From contig NZ_CP015124.1 of the NCBI RefSeq assembly GCF_001678945.1, forward strand, positions 3,386,001-3,450,000: a stretch of 64,000 nt of DNA, in the 5' to 3' direction. The notes beneath the pieces were generated by a model. The model was not told where the DNA came from. It searched no databases and saw only the letters and a list, made by a program, of their open reading frames with translations. The stretch is from Phaeobacter gallaeciensis (GTDB lineage: Bacteria; Pseudomonadota; Alphaproteobacteria; Rhodobacterales; Rhodobacteraceae). Each line of letters opens with the position of its first letter. Positions within the stretch are counted from its first letter, which is position 1. Positions 7,107 through 15,624 of this stretch are shown here, in pieces. Made by a program: the position numbers and the translations under genes.

Positions 7107-9848
7107 TTATTTCTCCTGTTTGCGCAGCAACAGCACTGCAATGGCCAGGAAGACCGGAAAAAACAGGCTCAGTTTCACAATGTCATGGCTCAGCGCCGCC
7201 CAGCCCAGCCCCTTTGTATAGGCGCCGACACTCAGATGCATGAAATAGGAGGCAGGCCAGGCCGAGCCGATCATCTGCGCCTCGGGCGACAGGGTCGAAA
7301 TCGGCTGGATCATGCCGGAATACTGCATGGTCGGCATCAGCGAGAGCAGCGCCGCCGCAAAAACCGCGGCGACCTGCGTTTTGACCAGCGAGGACACGAC
7401 AAGGCCATAGGCGGTGACCGCAAAGCCATAGCACAAGGCCCCGAGTGTCATCGCGGACAAGGAGCCTTTCAGCGGCACATCCAGTACAAAGATGACCATC
7501 AGCGTCAGCACCAGGTAGTTGCACATGGCAATAGCGACATAGGGCAATTGCTTGCCCACCAGGAATTCGATGCGATTGGTGGGGGTGACATAGAAATTGG
7601 TGATGGTTCCGATTTCCTTTTCCCGCGCCACGCTGACGGCCATCAGGATGACGGGAAACAGCATTAGCAGCATGGCCGGTATCGACGGCCCCATCGAGCG
7701 GATGCTGGCAAAGGTCGGATTGTAGCGGTAGCGGTTTTCGATGGTGAAACTGGACTGTTCCTGCGGATCGACACCGGCCTCCAGCATCAGATCGCGCAGA
7801 TAAATGGCGTGCCCACCGGTGATATAGCCCTCGACGGTTCCGGCCCGCATCGTATTGGCCCCATCCAGCCAGGCCGAAACTTCGGGCGTGTTGCCCCGTG
7901 CCAGATCACGGCCGAAATTCGGTGGGATCTCGACGGCGACGCTGACTTCGCCTGCCGCCATCTGGCGGATCAGATCCTCCCGGTTCAACAGATCCGGCTG
8001 TTCCAGAAAATACCGTGACCCGGTGAAACTGCTTAAGTAGCTACGGCTGGCCGGAGACTGGTCCTGATCCAGCGCGGCAAAGGTCAGATCCTCCACATCC
8101 ATCGAGACACCGTAGGACAGCACCACCAAAAGGATCACCGAGCCGAGAAAGGCAAAGGCCAGACGGATCGGGTCGCGGATGACCTCGACCGTTTCGCGCA
8201 GGCTGTAGGCCAGCAATCTGGACAGACTGAACCGGCCAAGCCTGGCCGGGGGATCATGGGCGTCTGGCACAGCACCGTCCTGCAGGGCCACGCTGTCGGC
8301 GCTCTCGCCTTCTCCGGTTGCGTCTTCTATATAGGCCACAAAGGCGTCCTCAAGCGAGGTTGCGCCCTTGGCCTCAACCAGATTGTCCGGCGTGTCATGG
8401 ACCAGCACTTCGCCCGCATGCATGAGCGAGATGCGATCACAGCGCAGCGCCTCATTCATAAAATGGGTCGAGATGAAGATCGTCACCTTGTCGCGGCGGG
8501 ACAACTCGATGAGGAACTCCCAGAACCTGTCCCGCGCCTCGGGATCGACGCCCGAGGTCGGCTCGTCCAGGATCAGGATTTCCGGCTCGTGCAGCACCGC
8601 TACCGCCAGCGACAGACGTTGCCGGATACCAAGCGGCAGCCCGCCAGAGCGTGTATCCATCACATGCGATAGCTCGAACCGGTCGGCCAGCGCCGCGATG
8701 CGCGCCGTGGCCTGCTGGCTGGGGATCTGGAACAGCCGCGCGTGCAGGGCGAGGTTCTGCGCCACCGTAAGTTCGCCATAGAGCGAGAAAGCCTGGCTCA
8801 TGAAACCGACGCGTTTACGGGTCGCAAGATCCTTGGCGTTCACCGGCTTACCAAAAAGATAGGCCTCACCTTCGGACATCGGCAACAGGCCGGTCAGCAT
8901 CTTCATGGTGGTGGTCTTGCCGCAGCCGTTGGAGCCGAGGAAGCCGAAGATTTCGCCAGGGCGGATTTCGAAACTAACGTTGCTCACGGCGGTGAAATCG
9001 CCGAACCTCCGGGTCAGGCCGCGGGCCACGATGGCGGGGCGCTCGCCATCGGTTTGCAGCGGCGGAATGACCAGCTCCGGCAACTCGCGGCCCTCCCCAC
9101 CGGGCCGCAGGCGCACAAAGGCGGCCTCTAGGCTGTCGGTGCCGGTTCTGGCGCGCAGTTCTTCTGCCGTGCCGGTGGCCAGAACCAGGCCTGCATCCAT
9201 CGCCACCAGCCAGTCGAATTCTTCGGCCTCCTCCATATAGGCGGTCGAAACCAGAAGGCTCATACCGGGATGTTCCTGCCGGATCTTGGCAATCAGGTCC
9301 CAGAACTGGCGCCGCGACAGGGGGTCGACCCCGGTGGTGGGCTCATCCAGGATCAGCAGGTCCGGATCATGCAGCAGCGCGCAGCACAGGCCCAGTTTCT
9401 GTTTCATCCCCCCCGAGAGTTTTCCGGCGGGGCGATCCAGAAAGGGAAAAAGCCCGGTTGCCCGGGTCAGCCGCGCGATCCGGCGGTTGCGTTCAGCGCG
9501 GCTTTGTCCAAACAGCTTGCCAAAGAAATCGAGGTTCTCCTGAACGCTCAGGTCCTGATACAGGTTCTTGCCCAGCCCCTGCGGCATATAGGCAAGGCGC
9601 GGACCGATCCGCTGCCGGTGGCCCGCCTTACGCATGTCGCCGCCCAGCACCTGCAGCGTGCCGGTCTGCATGACTCGCGCACCGGCGATCAGGTCCAGCA
9701 GCGTCGATTTTCCAACCCCGTCCGGCCCGATCAGGCCAACCACCTTGCCAGCCGGGATGTCGAGCGTCACATCCGCAAGCGCGACCACGTCCTTGTAGCG
9801 CTGCATCAGATTTGCAGCGCGGACGACGGGCTGGCTTTGATCCTCCAT
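7107..9848 (-). CDS. rbbA: RbbA-like ABC transporter: two ATPase domains fused to an ABC-2 permease
   Basis: Predicted 913-residue fusion. ATPase 1 has Walker A GPDGVGKST (residues 41-49), signature LSGGM (144-148) and Walker B LLILDEP (164-170). ATPase 2 has Walker A GSNGCGKTT (305-313) and Walker B ILILDEP (424-430); its signature is the divergent LPLGIRQ (404-410). The C-terminal 370 residues are an ABC-2 permease. Length and architecture match E. coli RbbA (about 911 residues), described as a ribosome-associated ATPase but genetically embedded in an efflux cluster. It starts 10 bases after the hlyD stop. Context supports an export role; ribosome binding is not testable here. Confidence 0.88.
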   Translation of the reverse strand: MEDQSQPVVRAANLMQRYKDVVALADVTLDIPAGKVVGLIGPDGVGKSTLLDLIAGARVMQTGTLQVLGGDMRKAGHRQRIGPRLAYMPQGLGKNLYQDLSVQENLDFFGKLFGQSRAERNRRIARLTRATGLFPFLDRPAGKLSGGMKQKLGLCCALLHDPDLLILDEPTTGVDPLSRRQFWDLIAKIRQEHPGMSLLVSTAYMEEAEEFDWLVAMDAGLVLATGTAEELRARTGTDSLEAAFVRLRPGGEGRELPELVIPPLQTDGERPAIVARGLTRRFGDFTAVSNVSFEIRPGEIFGFLGSNGCGKTTTMKMLTGLLPMSEGEAYLFGKPVNAKDLATRKRVGFMSQAFSLYGELTVAQNLALHARLFQIPSQQATARIAALADRFELSHVMDTRSGGLPLGIRQRLSLAVAVLHEPEILILDEPTSGVDPEARDRFWEFLIELSRRDKVTIFISTHFMNEALRCDRISLMHAGEVLVHDTPDNLVEAKGATSLEDAFVAYIEDATGEGESADSVALQDGAVPDAHDPPARLGRFSLSRLLAYSLRETVEVIRDPIRLAFAFLGSVILLVVLSYGVSMDVEDLTFAALDQDQSPASRSYLSSFTGSRYFLEQPDLLNREDLIRQMAAGEVSVAVEIPPNFGRDLARGNTPEVSAWLDGANTMRAGTVEGYITGGHAIYLRDLMLEAGVDPQEQSSFTIENRYRYNPTFASIRSMGPSIPAMLLMLFPVILMAVSVAREKEIGTITNFYVTPTNRIEFLVGKQLPYVAIAMCNYLVLTLMVIFVLDVPLKGSLSAMTLGALCYGFAVTAYGLVVSSLVKTQVAAVFAAALLSLMPTMQYSGMIQPISTLSPEAQMIGSAWPASYFMHLSVGAYTKGLGWAALSHDIVKLSLFFPVFLAIAVLLLRKQEK

Positions 9849-9858
9849 GGCCGGGCCC

Positions 9859-10857
9859 TTACTCTTTCGCGGTCAGTTCGGGGGGGATGTTGTTCAGAAA
9901 CTCCGGCCAATCCGGCAGGGGCTCGCTGGCCAGACGCACATAGGCCACGCCGCGGATCCCGGTCTTCACAAGGTCGATGTTCGCTTCGACCAGCGGTTGT
10001 GGCACCCGGACCCGCACCCGGAACATCAGATCTTGCCGTTCGCTGGCGGTTTCGACCTGTTTGGGCGTGAATTGCGACACTGGTGAGACAAAACTGACCT
10101 TGGCCGGGATCACCACATCGGCGATATCAAGCCGGATGCGGGCCTCGCTGCCGATGGACAGAAGATGCGCCTCGGTGGCGGGCAGGAAAAACTCCAGATA
10201 GACCTCGGTGAGATCGACCATGGTCAGGACGCGTCCGCCTGCGCCGATGACCTCTCCGGGCTCGGTCAGCCGGTAGAGTACCCGTCCAAGGGTCGGTGCC
10301 GTCAGGCGGGCATCGTCGAGATAGGTCTGCACTTCCTCAATGGCGAAACGCGCCGCATCCACCGCGCGCTGCTGCGACAGAAGCGATGCCTTGGCCACGG
10401 TGAGGTTGGCCTCGGCAACCTTGTGATCGCTGAGACGTACGTCGAGGGTTTCGGCAGTTGCGACCCCGCGGGATACCAGCTCGCGGGTGCGTTCCAGCTC
10501 CTGATCGGCCAGCAGCAACCGCGCCTCGGCTTGCGCAATGGCGGCCTCGGCGGCTGCGACCTGGCTTTCCACCGATGCGTATTCCGCCTGTGCCCGCGAC
10601 AGTTGCGCCTCCAACTCGCGGGTTTCAATGGTGGCGACCAGTTGGCCGGTCTCGACCAGATCACCCTCTTTCACCTCGACCGTGGCGACCCGCCCGGCGA
10701 TCCGGCTGGAAATATCGACCTGAACCGCCTCGATGCGACCGTTGCCCGAGGTAATGCCATCGGGCAGCTCACCATTGCCGTTGGCGGTGTAGTAATAAAG
10801 CCCGGCGCCGGCCGCCAGGACCGCGATACCGGCTATGATCCATCTGCTAGAAAACAT
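9859..10857 (-). CDS. HlyD-family membrane fusion protein (YhiI-like)
   Basis: Predicted 332-residue periplasmic adaptor with an uncleaved N-terminal membrane anchor (about residues 6-25), two lipoyl half-motifs and a long alanine- and glutamine-rich coiled coil at about residues 80-185. Its start lies inside the 3' end of ackA (11-base overlap), and its stop is 10 bases before rbbA, so all three are probably translated from one mRNA. It should connect the RbbA/YhhJ-type ABC exporter to an outer-membrane channel. The overlap with a metabolic gene is unusual for an exporter adaptor. Confidence 0.88.
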   Translation of the reverse strand: MFSSRWIIAGIAVLAAGAGLYYYTANGNGELPDGITSGNGRIEAVQVDISSRIAGRVATVEVKEGDLVETGQLVATIETRELEAQLSRAQAEYASVESQVAAAEAAIAQAEARLLLADQELERTRELVSRGVATAETLDVRLSDHKVAEANLTVAKASLLSQQRAVDAARFAIEEVQTYLDDARLTAPTLGRVLYRLTEPGEVIGAGGRVLTMVDLTEVYLEFFLPATEAHLLSIGSEARIRLDIADVVIPAKVSFVSPVSQFTPKQVETASERQDLMFRVRVRVPQPLVEANIDLVKTGIRGVAYVRLASEPLPDWPEFLNNIPPELTAKE

Positions 10858-12067
10858 CTTTCATCCCCGGCTGTGCTGAATGTCCAGAGGCGTCGGCGCC
10901 AGCCTGTGCGTCCCACAGAAATGTGCGGACGTGGTCCGCGATAACGCGCTCTTCATTGGTGGCGATGACATAGGCGCCGACCGTGCTGTCCCCACCGTGA
11001 ATGCGGGTGTCGTTGCGGGCGTTGGCCTCTGTATCAAGGGTGGCCCCCAGCCAGCCGCAGCCCTCAACGATCCGGGCACGGATCTCGGCTGCGTTTTCGC
11101 CCATGCCACCGGTAAAGACCAAGGCATCGATACCCTGCGCCGCGGCCGCCAGCGCGCCGATCTGCTTGCAGGCGCGATAGACAAAAAGATCCACCGCCTC
11201 CTTTGCGGCGGGGCTATCGCTCTCCAGCAAATCGCGCATGTCATCGCTGAGACCCGAGACACCGAGCAGCCCCGATTGCCCACCAAGCAGAGCCTCGACC
11301 TCCTCTAGGCTCATGCCCTTTTCGCGCATCAGGTAGAGCGGCACGCCGGGGTCCAGCTCGCCGCAGCGTTTGCCCATCACCAGCCCGTCCAGCGCTGTGA
11401 ACCCCATGGTGGTGGCGATGCTTTTGCGGTTTTTCATCGCGCAGATGCTGGCGCCATGGCCCAGATGCAGCACCAGAACCCGGCCATCGGCGCGATCCCC
11501 AAGGTGGGTGGGCAGCTGCGAAGCGATGAATTCGTAGGAAAGCCCGTGAAACCCATAGCGCAGCACCCCAGCATCTGTGAGCGCGCGGGGCAGGGCAAAG
11601 ATCTGCCCGATCCGCGGCGTGGTGCGGTGAAAGGCGGTGTCGAAACAGGCGATCTGCGGGATGCCGCGCCAGGCCCGTTGCAAGGCGTCGATCCCGGCGA
11701 GGTTATGCGGCTGATGCGCCGGAACCAATGGTGCCAGCCGCTCCAACTCACCCCGCACGTCGGCGGTGACCCTTGTGGCATCCGCAAAACGCTGACCGCC
11801 ATGGACCACCCGGTGCCCGGCGGCGATGACCTTCAGTCCCGTGCTTTGCTCTTGCAGGTGGTCGACCAGCCAATCCAGCACCTCTTCGTGATCGGCTTCG
11901 GCAGGCAGGGGGAGCGGCTCTGAGATGTCCTCGACATGATGGACCGGGCCAAGGCCAATGCGGTCGATATGGCCCTTGGTTAAGGCGGCGCCGTCGCCCG
12001 CGGCAGCGTAGAGCGCGTATTTGACCGAGGAGGAGCCGACGTTGAGGGTGAGGATGGCTTCTCTCAT
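10847..12067 (-). CDS. ackA: Acetate kinase
   Basis: Predicted 406-residue cytoplasmic enzyme converting acetyl phosphate and ADP to acetate and ATP (reversible). Family motifs are present: N-terminal LTLNVGSSSVKYAL for phosphate binding, GHRVVHGG, FDTAFH, LGHGAS and FTGGMGENAAEIR. Length is close to the usual 400 residues. The start overlaps the stop of the upstream phosphotransacetylase gene by 4 bases, the classic pta-ackA coupling. Butyrate or propionate kinase activity is possible because the partner is a phosphate acetyl/butyryltransferase-type enzyme. Confidence 0.95.
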   Translation of the reverse strand: MREAILTLNVGSSSVKYALYAAAGDGAALTKGHIDRIGLGPVHHVEDISEPLPLPAEADHEEVLDWLVDHLQEQSTGLKVIAAGHRVVHGGQRFADATRVTADVRGELERLAPLVPAHQPHNLAGIDALQRAWRGIPQIACFDTAFHRTTPRIGQIFALPRALTDAGVLRYGFHGLSYEFIASQLPTHLGDRADGRVLVLHLGHGASICAMKNRKSIATTMGFTALDGLVMGKRCGELDPGVPLYLMREKGMSLEEVEALLGGQSGLLGVSGLSDDMRDLLESDSPAAKEAVDLFVYRACKQIGALAAAAQGIDALVFTGGMGENAAEIRARIVEGCGWLGATLDTEANARNDTRIHGGDSTVGAYVIATNEERVIADHVRTFLWDAQAGADASGHSAQPGMKDVF

Positions 12068-13431
12068 GGTGCGATCCTGGCCTGTTGATGGCGCACAAAC
12101 AGCTGCGCCAGAGCTGCCGAGGCGACCCGAGCCAGTGCGCCATCCGCCCGGCTGGTCAGCATGATAGGCACCCGCGCGCCCAGAACCAGACCCGCGGCTT
12201 CGGCGCCGGCGAGGTACTGCAATTGCTTGGAAATCATATTGCCGGCCTCCAGATCAGGGGCGAGCAGGATATCCGCGTCCCCGGCGACATCCGAGGTAAT
12301 CCCCTTGGCCTGCGCCGCCGCGCGGGAAATCGCGTTGTCAAAGGCCAGCGGCCCGTCAAGGATCCCGCCGGTGATCTGGCCGCGCTCTGCCATCTTGCAC
12401 AGGCCCGCTGCCTCGACCGTCGAGGGAATCTTGGGGGTGATGGTTTCAACCGCCGACAGGATGGCAACCTTCGGCGCGGCAACGCCAAGCGCCTGCGCCA
12501 GATCGATGGCGTTCTGTAGGATATCCGCCTTGGTCAGCAGGTCGGGAAAGATATTGATGGCCGCATCGGTAATCATCAGCGGCTTGGGGTAGCTTGGCAC
12601 ATCCAGAACAAAAACATGGCTCATCCTGCGTTCGGTGCGCAGGCCGGTGGCCTTGTTGACCACTGCCGACATGACCTCATCGGTGTGAAGGGCGCCTTTC
12701 ATCAGGGCCTCGGCCTTGCTCGTGCGCACCAGTGAGACCGCCATGTCAGCTGCGGCGTGGCTGTGCGGGGCATCCACGATCTCGATCCCCGCCAGATCCA
12801 GACCAGCCTCGGAGGCGGCCGCCTTTATGCGCGGGGCCGGACCGATCAAAACCGGCGTGATCAGCGCCTTGTCCCGTGCCTCTAACGCGCCCTCCAGCGA
12901 GGCGACATCGCAGGGGTGCACCACAGCGGTCACGATCGGATCAAGGGGCTGCGTGGCGGCAATCAGCGCATCAAACCCTGCGCCGGGCTTGCTCAGCTGG
13001 CCCGAGGGGCGACCGGAGCGTGGCACGCGCAGGGGCTTGTCCGGTGCGATCACCTCTGCCGTGCCTTCGACAAGGGCGGCATCGGCGCTATCGGTGCAGA
13101 GGCAATCAAGCATCACGTGCCGGGTTTCGGGATCGGTTTCGCGCACCGTGATGCGCGTGGTGATCATCTCGCCAAGGCGGGCCGGGGCAAGGAAGCGCAG
13201 CGATTGAGTCAGGCAGACCGTGCCGGGACCGGGCAGTTCGGTGGACAGCAATTCGGAAATCAGCGCACTGCCCCAGGCGCCCGCCGCAATCCCATCGTCC
13301 GGCGCAGCCGCGTTACTGCCTTCAGGCATGTCGACATAGGGGCCGATATCGTCATCACGCAGAGCGCGGGTCAGCTCGGCGCTGTCGCCGGGGGTGATCT
13401 GATCAAAGGTCTTGCTCTCTAAATACTGCAT
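12064..13431 (-). CDS. MaoC-like hydratase fused to phosphate acetyl/butyryltransferase
   Basis: Predicted 455-residue two-domain enzyme. Residues about 1-145 resemble a MaoC hot-dog domain ((R)-specific enoyl-CoA hydratase type). Residues about 155-455 are a phosphate acetyl/butyryltransferase that makes acyl phosphate from acyl-CoA. The domain order matches the bifunctional enoyl-CoA hydratase/phosphotransacetylase annotated in many alphaproteobacteria. A GAGG site lies just upstream of the ATG at 13431. The gene lies 91 bases after phaC and overlaps ackA by 4 bases. MaoC hydratases feed (R)-3-hydroxyacyl-CoA to PHA synthase, so both halves fit the setting. Whether the hydratase half is active cannot be decided here. 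Confidence 0.88.
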   Translation of the reverse strand: MQYLESKTFDQITPGDSAELTRALRDDDIGPYVDMPEGSNAAAPDDGIAAGAWGSALISELLSTELPGPGTVCLTQSLRFLAPARLGEMITTRITVRETDPETRHVMLDCLCTDSADAALVEGTAEVIAPDKPLRVPRSGRPSGQLSKPGAGFDALIAATQPLDPIVTAVVHPCDVASLEGALEARDKALITPVLIGPAPRIKAAASEAGLDLAGIEIVDAPHSHAAADMAVSLVRTSKAEALMKGALHTDEVMSAVVNKATGLRTERRMSHVFVLDVPSYPKPLMITDAAINIFPDLLTKADILQNAIDLAQALGVAAPKVAILSAVETITPKIPSTVEAAGLCKMAERGQITGGILDGPLAFDNAISRAAAQAKGITSDVAGDADILLAPDLEAGNMISKQLQYLAGAEAAGLVLGARVPIMLTSRADGALARVASAALAQLFVRHQQARIAP

Positions 13432-13522
13432 CAGTGCCTCGTGATATCAATTATCCGCTACAATCGGGCAAAGCGCGCCGTGCCGCAATATCCCCCCGCT
13501 AACCCGGTCGGGGGCGGTGGCG

Positions 13523-15343
13523 TCACTCCATGAGTACGTAGGTGCCTGGCGCCGGGCAAAGCGCCTCTCCCATCGCGGGGGGCGCAGTGGGGTCTCCCGA
13601 CCGGGTTTCAAGCCAGGCCACCCATTCCGGCCACCATGAACCTTCCTTGCGCTCGGCAACCTCGCGCCACTCGTCGGGGGGCAGATAGCGGTCCCGGTCG
13701 CAACTGGTGTGAACGTGATAGTGGCGCCGGGGGTGACCGGGTTCGGAAACCACACCGGCATTATGCCCGCCTTTGGTCAGTACGAATGTGACCGGGGAAC
13801 TGGTCAGCGCGTCGATCTTGAAGGCCGATTTCCACGGCGCCACATGATCGGTTTCGGTGCCGACGGCAAAGATCGGCAACCGCAGATCATCAAGCGACAC
13901 CGGATGGCCGCCGACCTCGTATTTTCCGGTGGCCAGTTCGTTGTTCAGAAACAGCTTGCGCAGATATTCCGAATGCATCCGGTAAGGCATCCGTGTCGCA
14001 TCGGCGTTCCAGGCCATCATGTCATTGAGCTTGGGCCGCTCCCCCATCAAGTAATCCTTCTGAAGCCGCGACCAGACCAGATCGTTCGAGCGCAGCAGTT
14101 GAAAGGCGCCGGACATCTGGCCCGCATCCAGGTATCCCTGCTGCCACATCATGTCCTCCAAAAAGGCGACCTGGCTTTCGTTGATGAACAGCATCAGCTC
14201 ACCTGCTTCGGTGAAATCCACCTGGGTGGCAAAGAGCGTCATGCTGGCCAGCCGGTCGTCGTCATCGCGCGCCATGGCCGCAGCGGTGAGGCTGAGCAGG
14301 GTGCCGCCCAGACAATAGCCCGCCGCGTGGATCTTCTTGGCGCCGGTGATGTCCTGAATCGCATCCAGCGCCGCCATCGGTCCCTTCTTGCGGTAATCGT
14401 CCAGTCCGAGATCAGCATCTTCGGATCCTGGATTGCGCCAGGAGATCATGAACACCGTGTAGCCCTGTTCGGTCAGGTATTTCACCATCGAGTTCTCGGG
14501 CGACAGATCGAGGATGTAGTATTTCATGATCCAGGCCGGAACGATCAGCAAGGGTTCGGGCTTCACCTTGTCGGTGGTGGGGTCGTATTGGATCAGCTCG
14601 ATCAGATGGTTGCGGTAAACCACCTTGCCCGGGGTCACCGCCACGTTTTCCCCCACATGGAAATCCGTTTCCGGGCGGAGGGGTTTGCCGAGCAGCAGTT
14701 CCTGCATGTCGTCGCGCAGATTTTCCATGCCGCGCAACAGGTTCATGCCGTTTTCGTCGTTGGTCTTTTGCAGCACTTCGGGGTTGGTCAGCGGAAAATT
14801 GGCAGGCGAGACTGCGTCGAGCATCTGGCGCACGATGAAGGACACGGCGCGTTCATCCTCGCAGCTGACGCCGCGAACGCGGGTGGTCGCCTCTTGCCAC
14901 CACTCCTGCTGCAAAAGGAACGCCTGCTGAAATGCGTTGAAGGGTTGCTTCTGCCAGGCGTCATGGCTGAAGCGCCGGTCGCGGCGTGCAGGTGGGATGC
15001 AGGGTTTGACCGCGTCAGAACCAAGAGAGGTTTCAAACAAGTAGCGACCATAGTCCGCTGCCCCTGATACGGCCTTGTTCCACAGGTTCATCTGCTTGCC
15101 CGGGGACACGGCAAGATGGATCGACCAATCGCCGACAACCCGCATGATCGCCGCCGGAGAAAGACCCCCGGTCAGCTTTGCCAGTTTGGAGCGCGCTTCC
15201 TTGTCGAGCAAGTCACCAATCTCGGCGGCGGGATCGTGCTCCGATTGCTGCGAAACCTCTGCAGGCATGGCCTCGGGCAGGGGAGCGGGGCGGTTCGGAA
15301 CGCCTGTTTCCTGGCCCTCGGCCGCCTTGTTTTCTGTGTTCAT
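13523..15343 (-). CDS. phaC: Class I polyhydroxyalkanoate synthase
   Basis: Predicted 606-residue granule-associated synthase polymerising (R)-3-hydroxyacyl-CoA into PHA. The lipase-like box GYCLGG is at residues 342-347 with nucleophile Cys344; the expected partners are Asp499 (TETDH) and His527 (KGGHN). SWRNP at 301-305 is also family-typical. The ATG at 15343 is preceded by GAGGTG; an upstream in-frame start would add 28 atypical residues. Class I length fits (about 560-620). It is the first gene of a run with maoC-pta and ackA rather than the common phaZ/phaP/phaR neighbours. An FNR-like box lies 90 bases upstream. Confidence 0.94.
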   Translation of the reverse strand: MNTENKAAEGQETGVPNRPAPLPEAMPAEVSQQSEHDPAAEIGDLLDKEARSKLAKLTGGLSPAAIMRVVGDWSIHLAVSPGKQMNLWNKAVSGAADYGRYLFETSLGSDAVKPCIPPARRDRRFSHDAWQKQPFNAFQQAFLLQQEWWQEATTRVRGVSCEDERAVSFIVRQMLDAVSPANFPLTNPEVLQKTNDENGMNLLRGMENLRDDMQELLLGKPLRPETDFHVGENVAVTPGKVVYRNHLIELIQYDPTTDKVKPEPLLIVPAWIMKYYILDLSPENSMVKYLTEQGYTVFMISWRNPGSEDADLGLDDYRKKGPMAALDAIQDITGAKKIHAAGYCLGGTLLSLTAAAMARDDDDRLASMTLFATQVDFTEAGELMLFINESQVAFLEDMMWQQGYLDAGQMSGAFQLLRSNDLVWSRLQKDYLMGERPKLNDMMAWNADATRMPYRMHSEYLRKLFLNNELATGKYEVGGHPVSLDDLRLPIFAVGTETDHVAPWKSAFKIDALTSSPVTFVLTKGGHNAGVVSEPGHPRRHYHVHTSCDRDRYLPPDEWREVAERKEGSWWPEWVAWLETRSGDPTAPPAMGEALCPAPGTYVLME

Positions 15344-15432
15344 CGCAGACACCTCAGCCGCTGGCACCAAAGATCGCGCCGGATCGCTCCGGTCATTGCT
15401 GGCACAGGGTACGCTGCGATGCAGCAAAGGCT

Positions 15433-15446
15433 ATGATCTGAATCAA
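15433..15446 (-). promoter_or_regulatory. FNR/FnrL-like box upstream of phaC
   Basis: On the minus strand the sequence reads TTGATTCAGATCAT, one base away from the FnrL consensus TTGAT-N4-ATCAA. It is centred about 96 bases upstream of the phaC start. A weak -10 candidate (TACCCT, 15407-15412) would put the box near -41, the class II activation position. The palindrome is imperfect and single-copy, so this is a prediction only. Confidence 0.4.
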
Positions 15447-15571
15447 CACGGCCGTCCTGATTGCGTGGGATTTTCGGGCCGTGCTTAGCGGGGTGGCAGG
15501 ATCGCCCGGCAAATCAGCCCTGCACAAACAGGCGGGAGAGCACTTGTGGCACCGATGTCCGGGATGGAACG

Positions 15572-15599
15572 AAAAAGCCCCGGGAAAACCCGGGGCTTT
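15572..15599 (-). terminator. Terminator after carB
   Basis: Perfect 11-bp stem (AAAGCCCCGGG / CCCGGGGCTTT, 4-base loop) followed on the minus strand by a T run. It lies 25 bases after the carB stop and separates carB from phaC. Confidence 0.88.
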
Positions 15600-15624
15600 G
15601 ACAATTCTCTATCTGATCGCGGGA

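Noticed and set aside
13709-15067. 452-codon open frame opposite phaC
   Set aside because: Opposite a gene with intact catalytic residues; composition is typical of a shadow frame.
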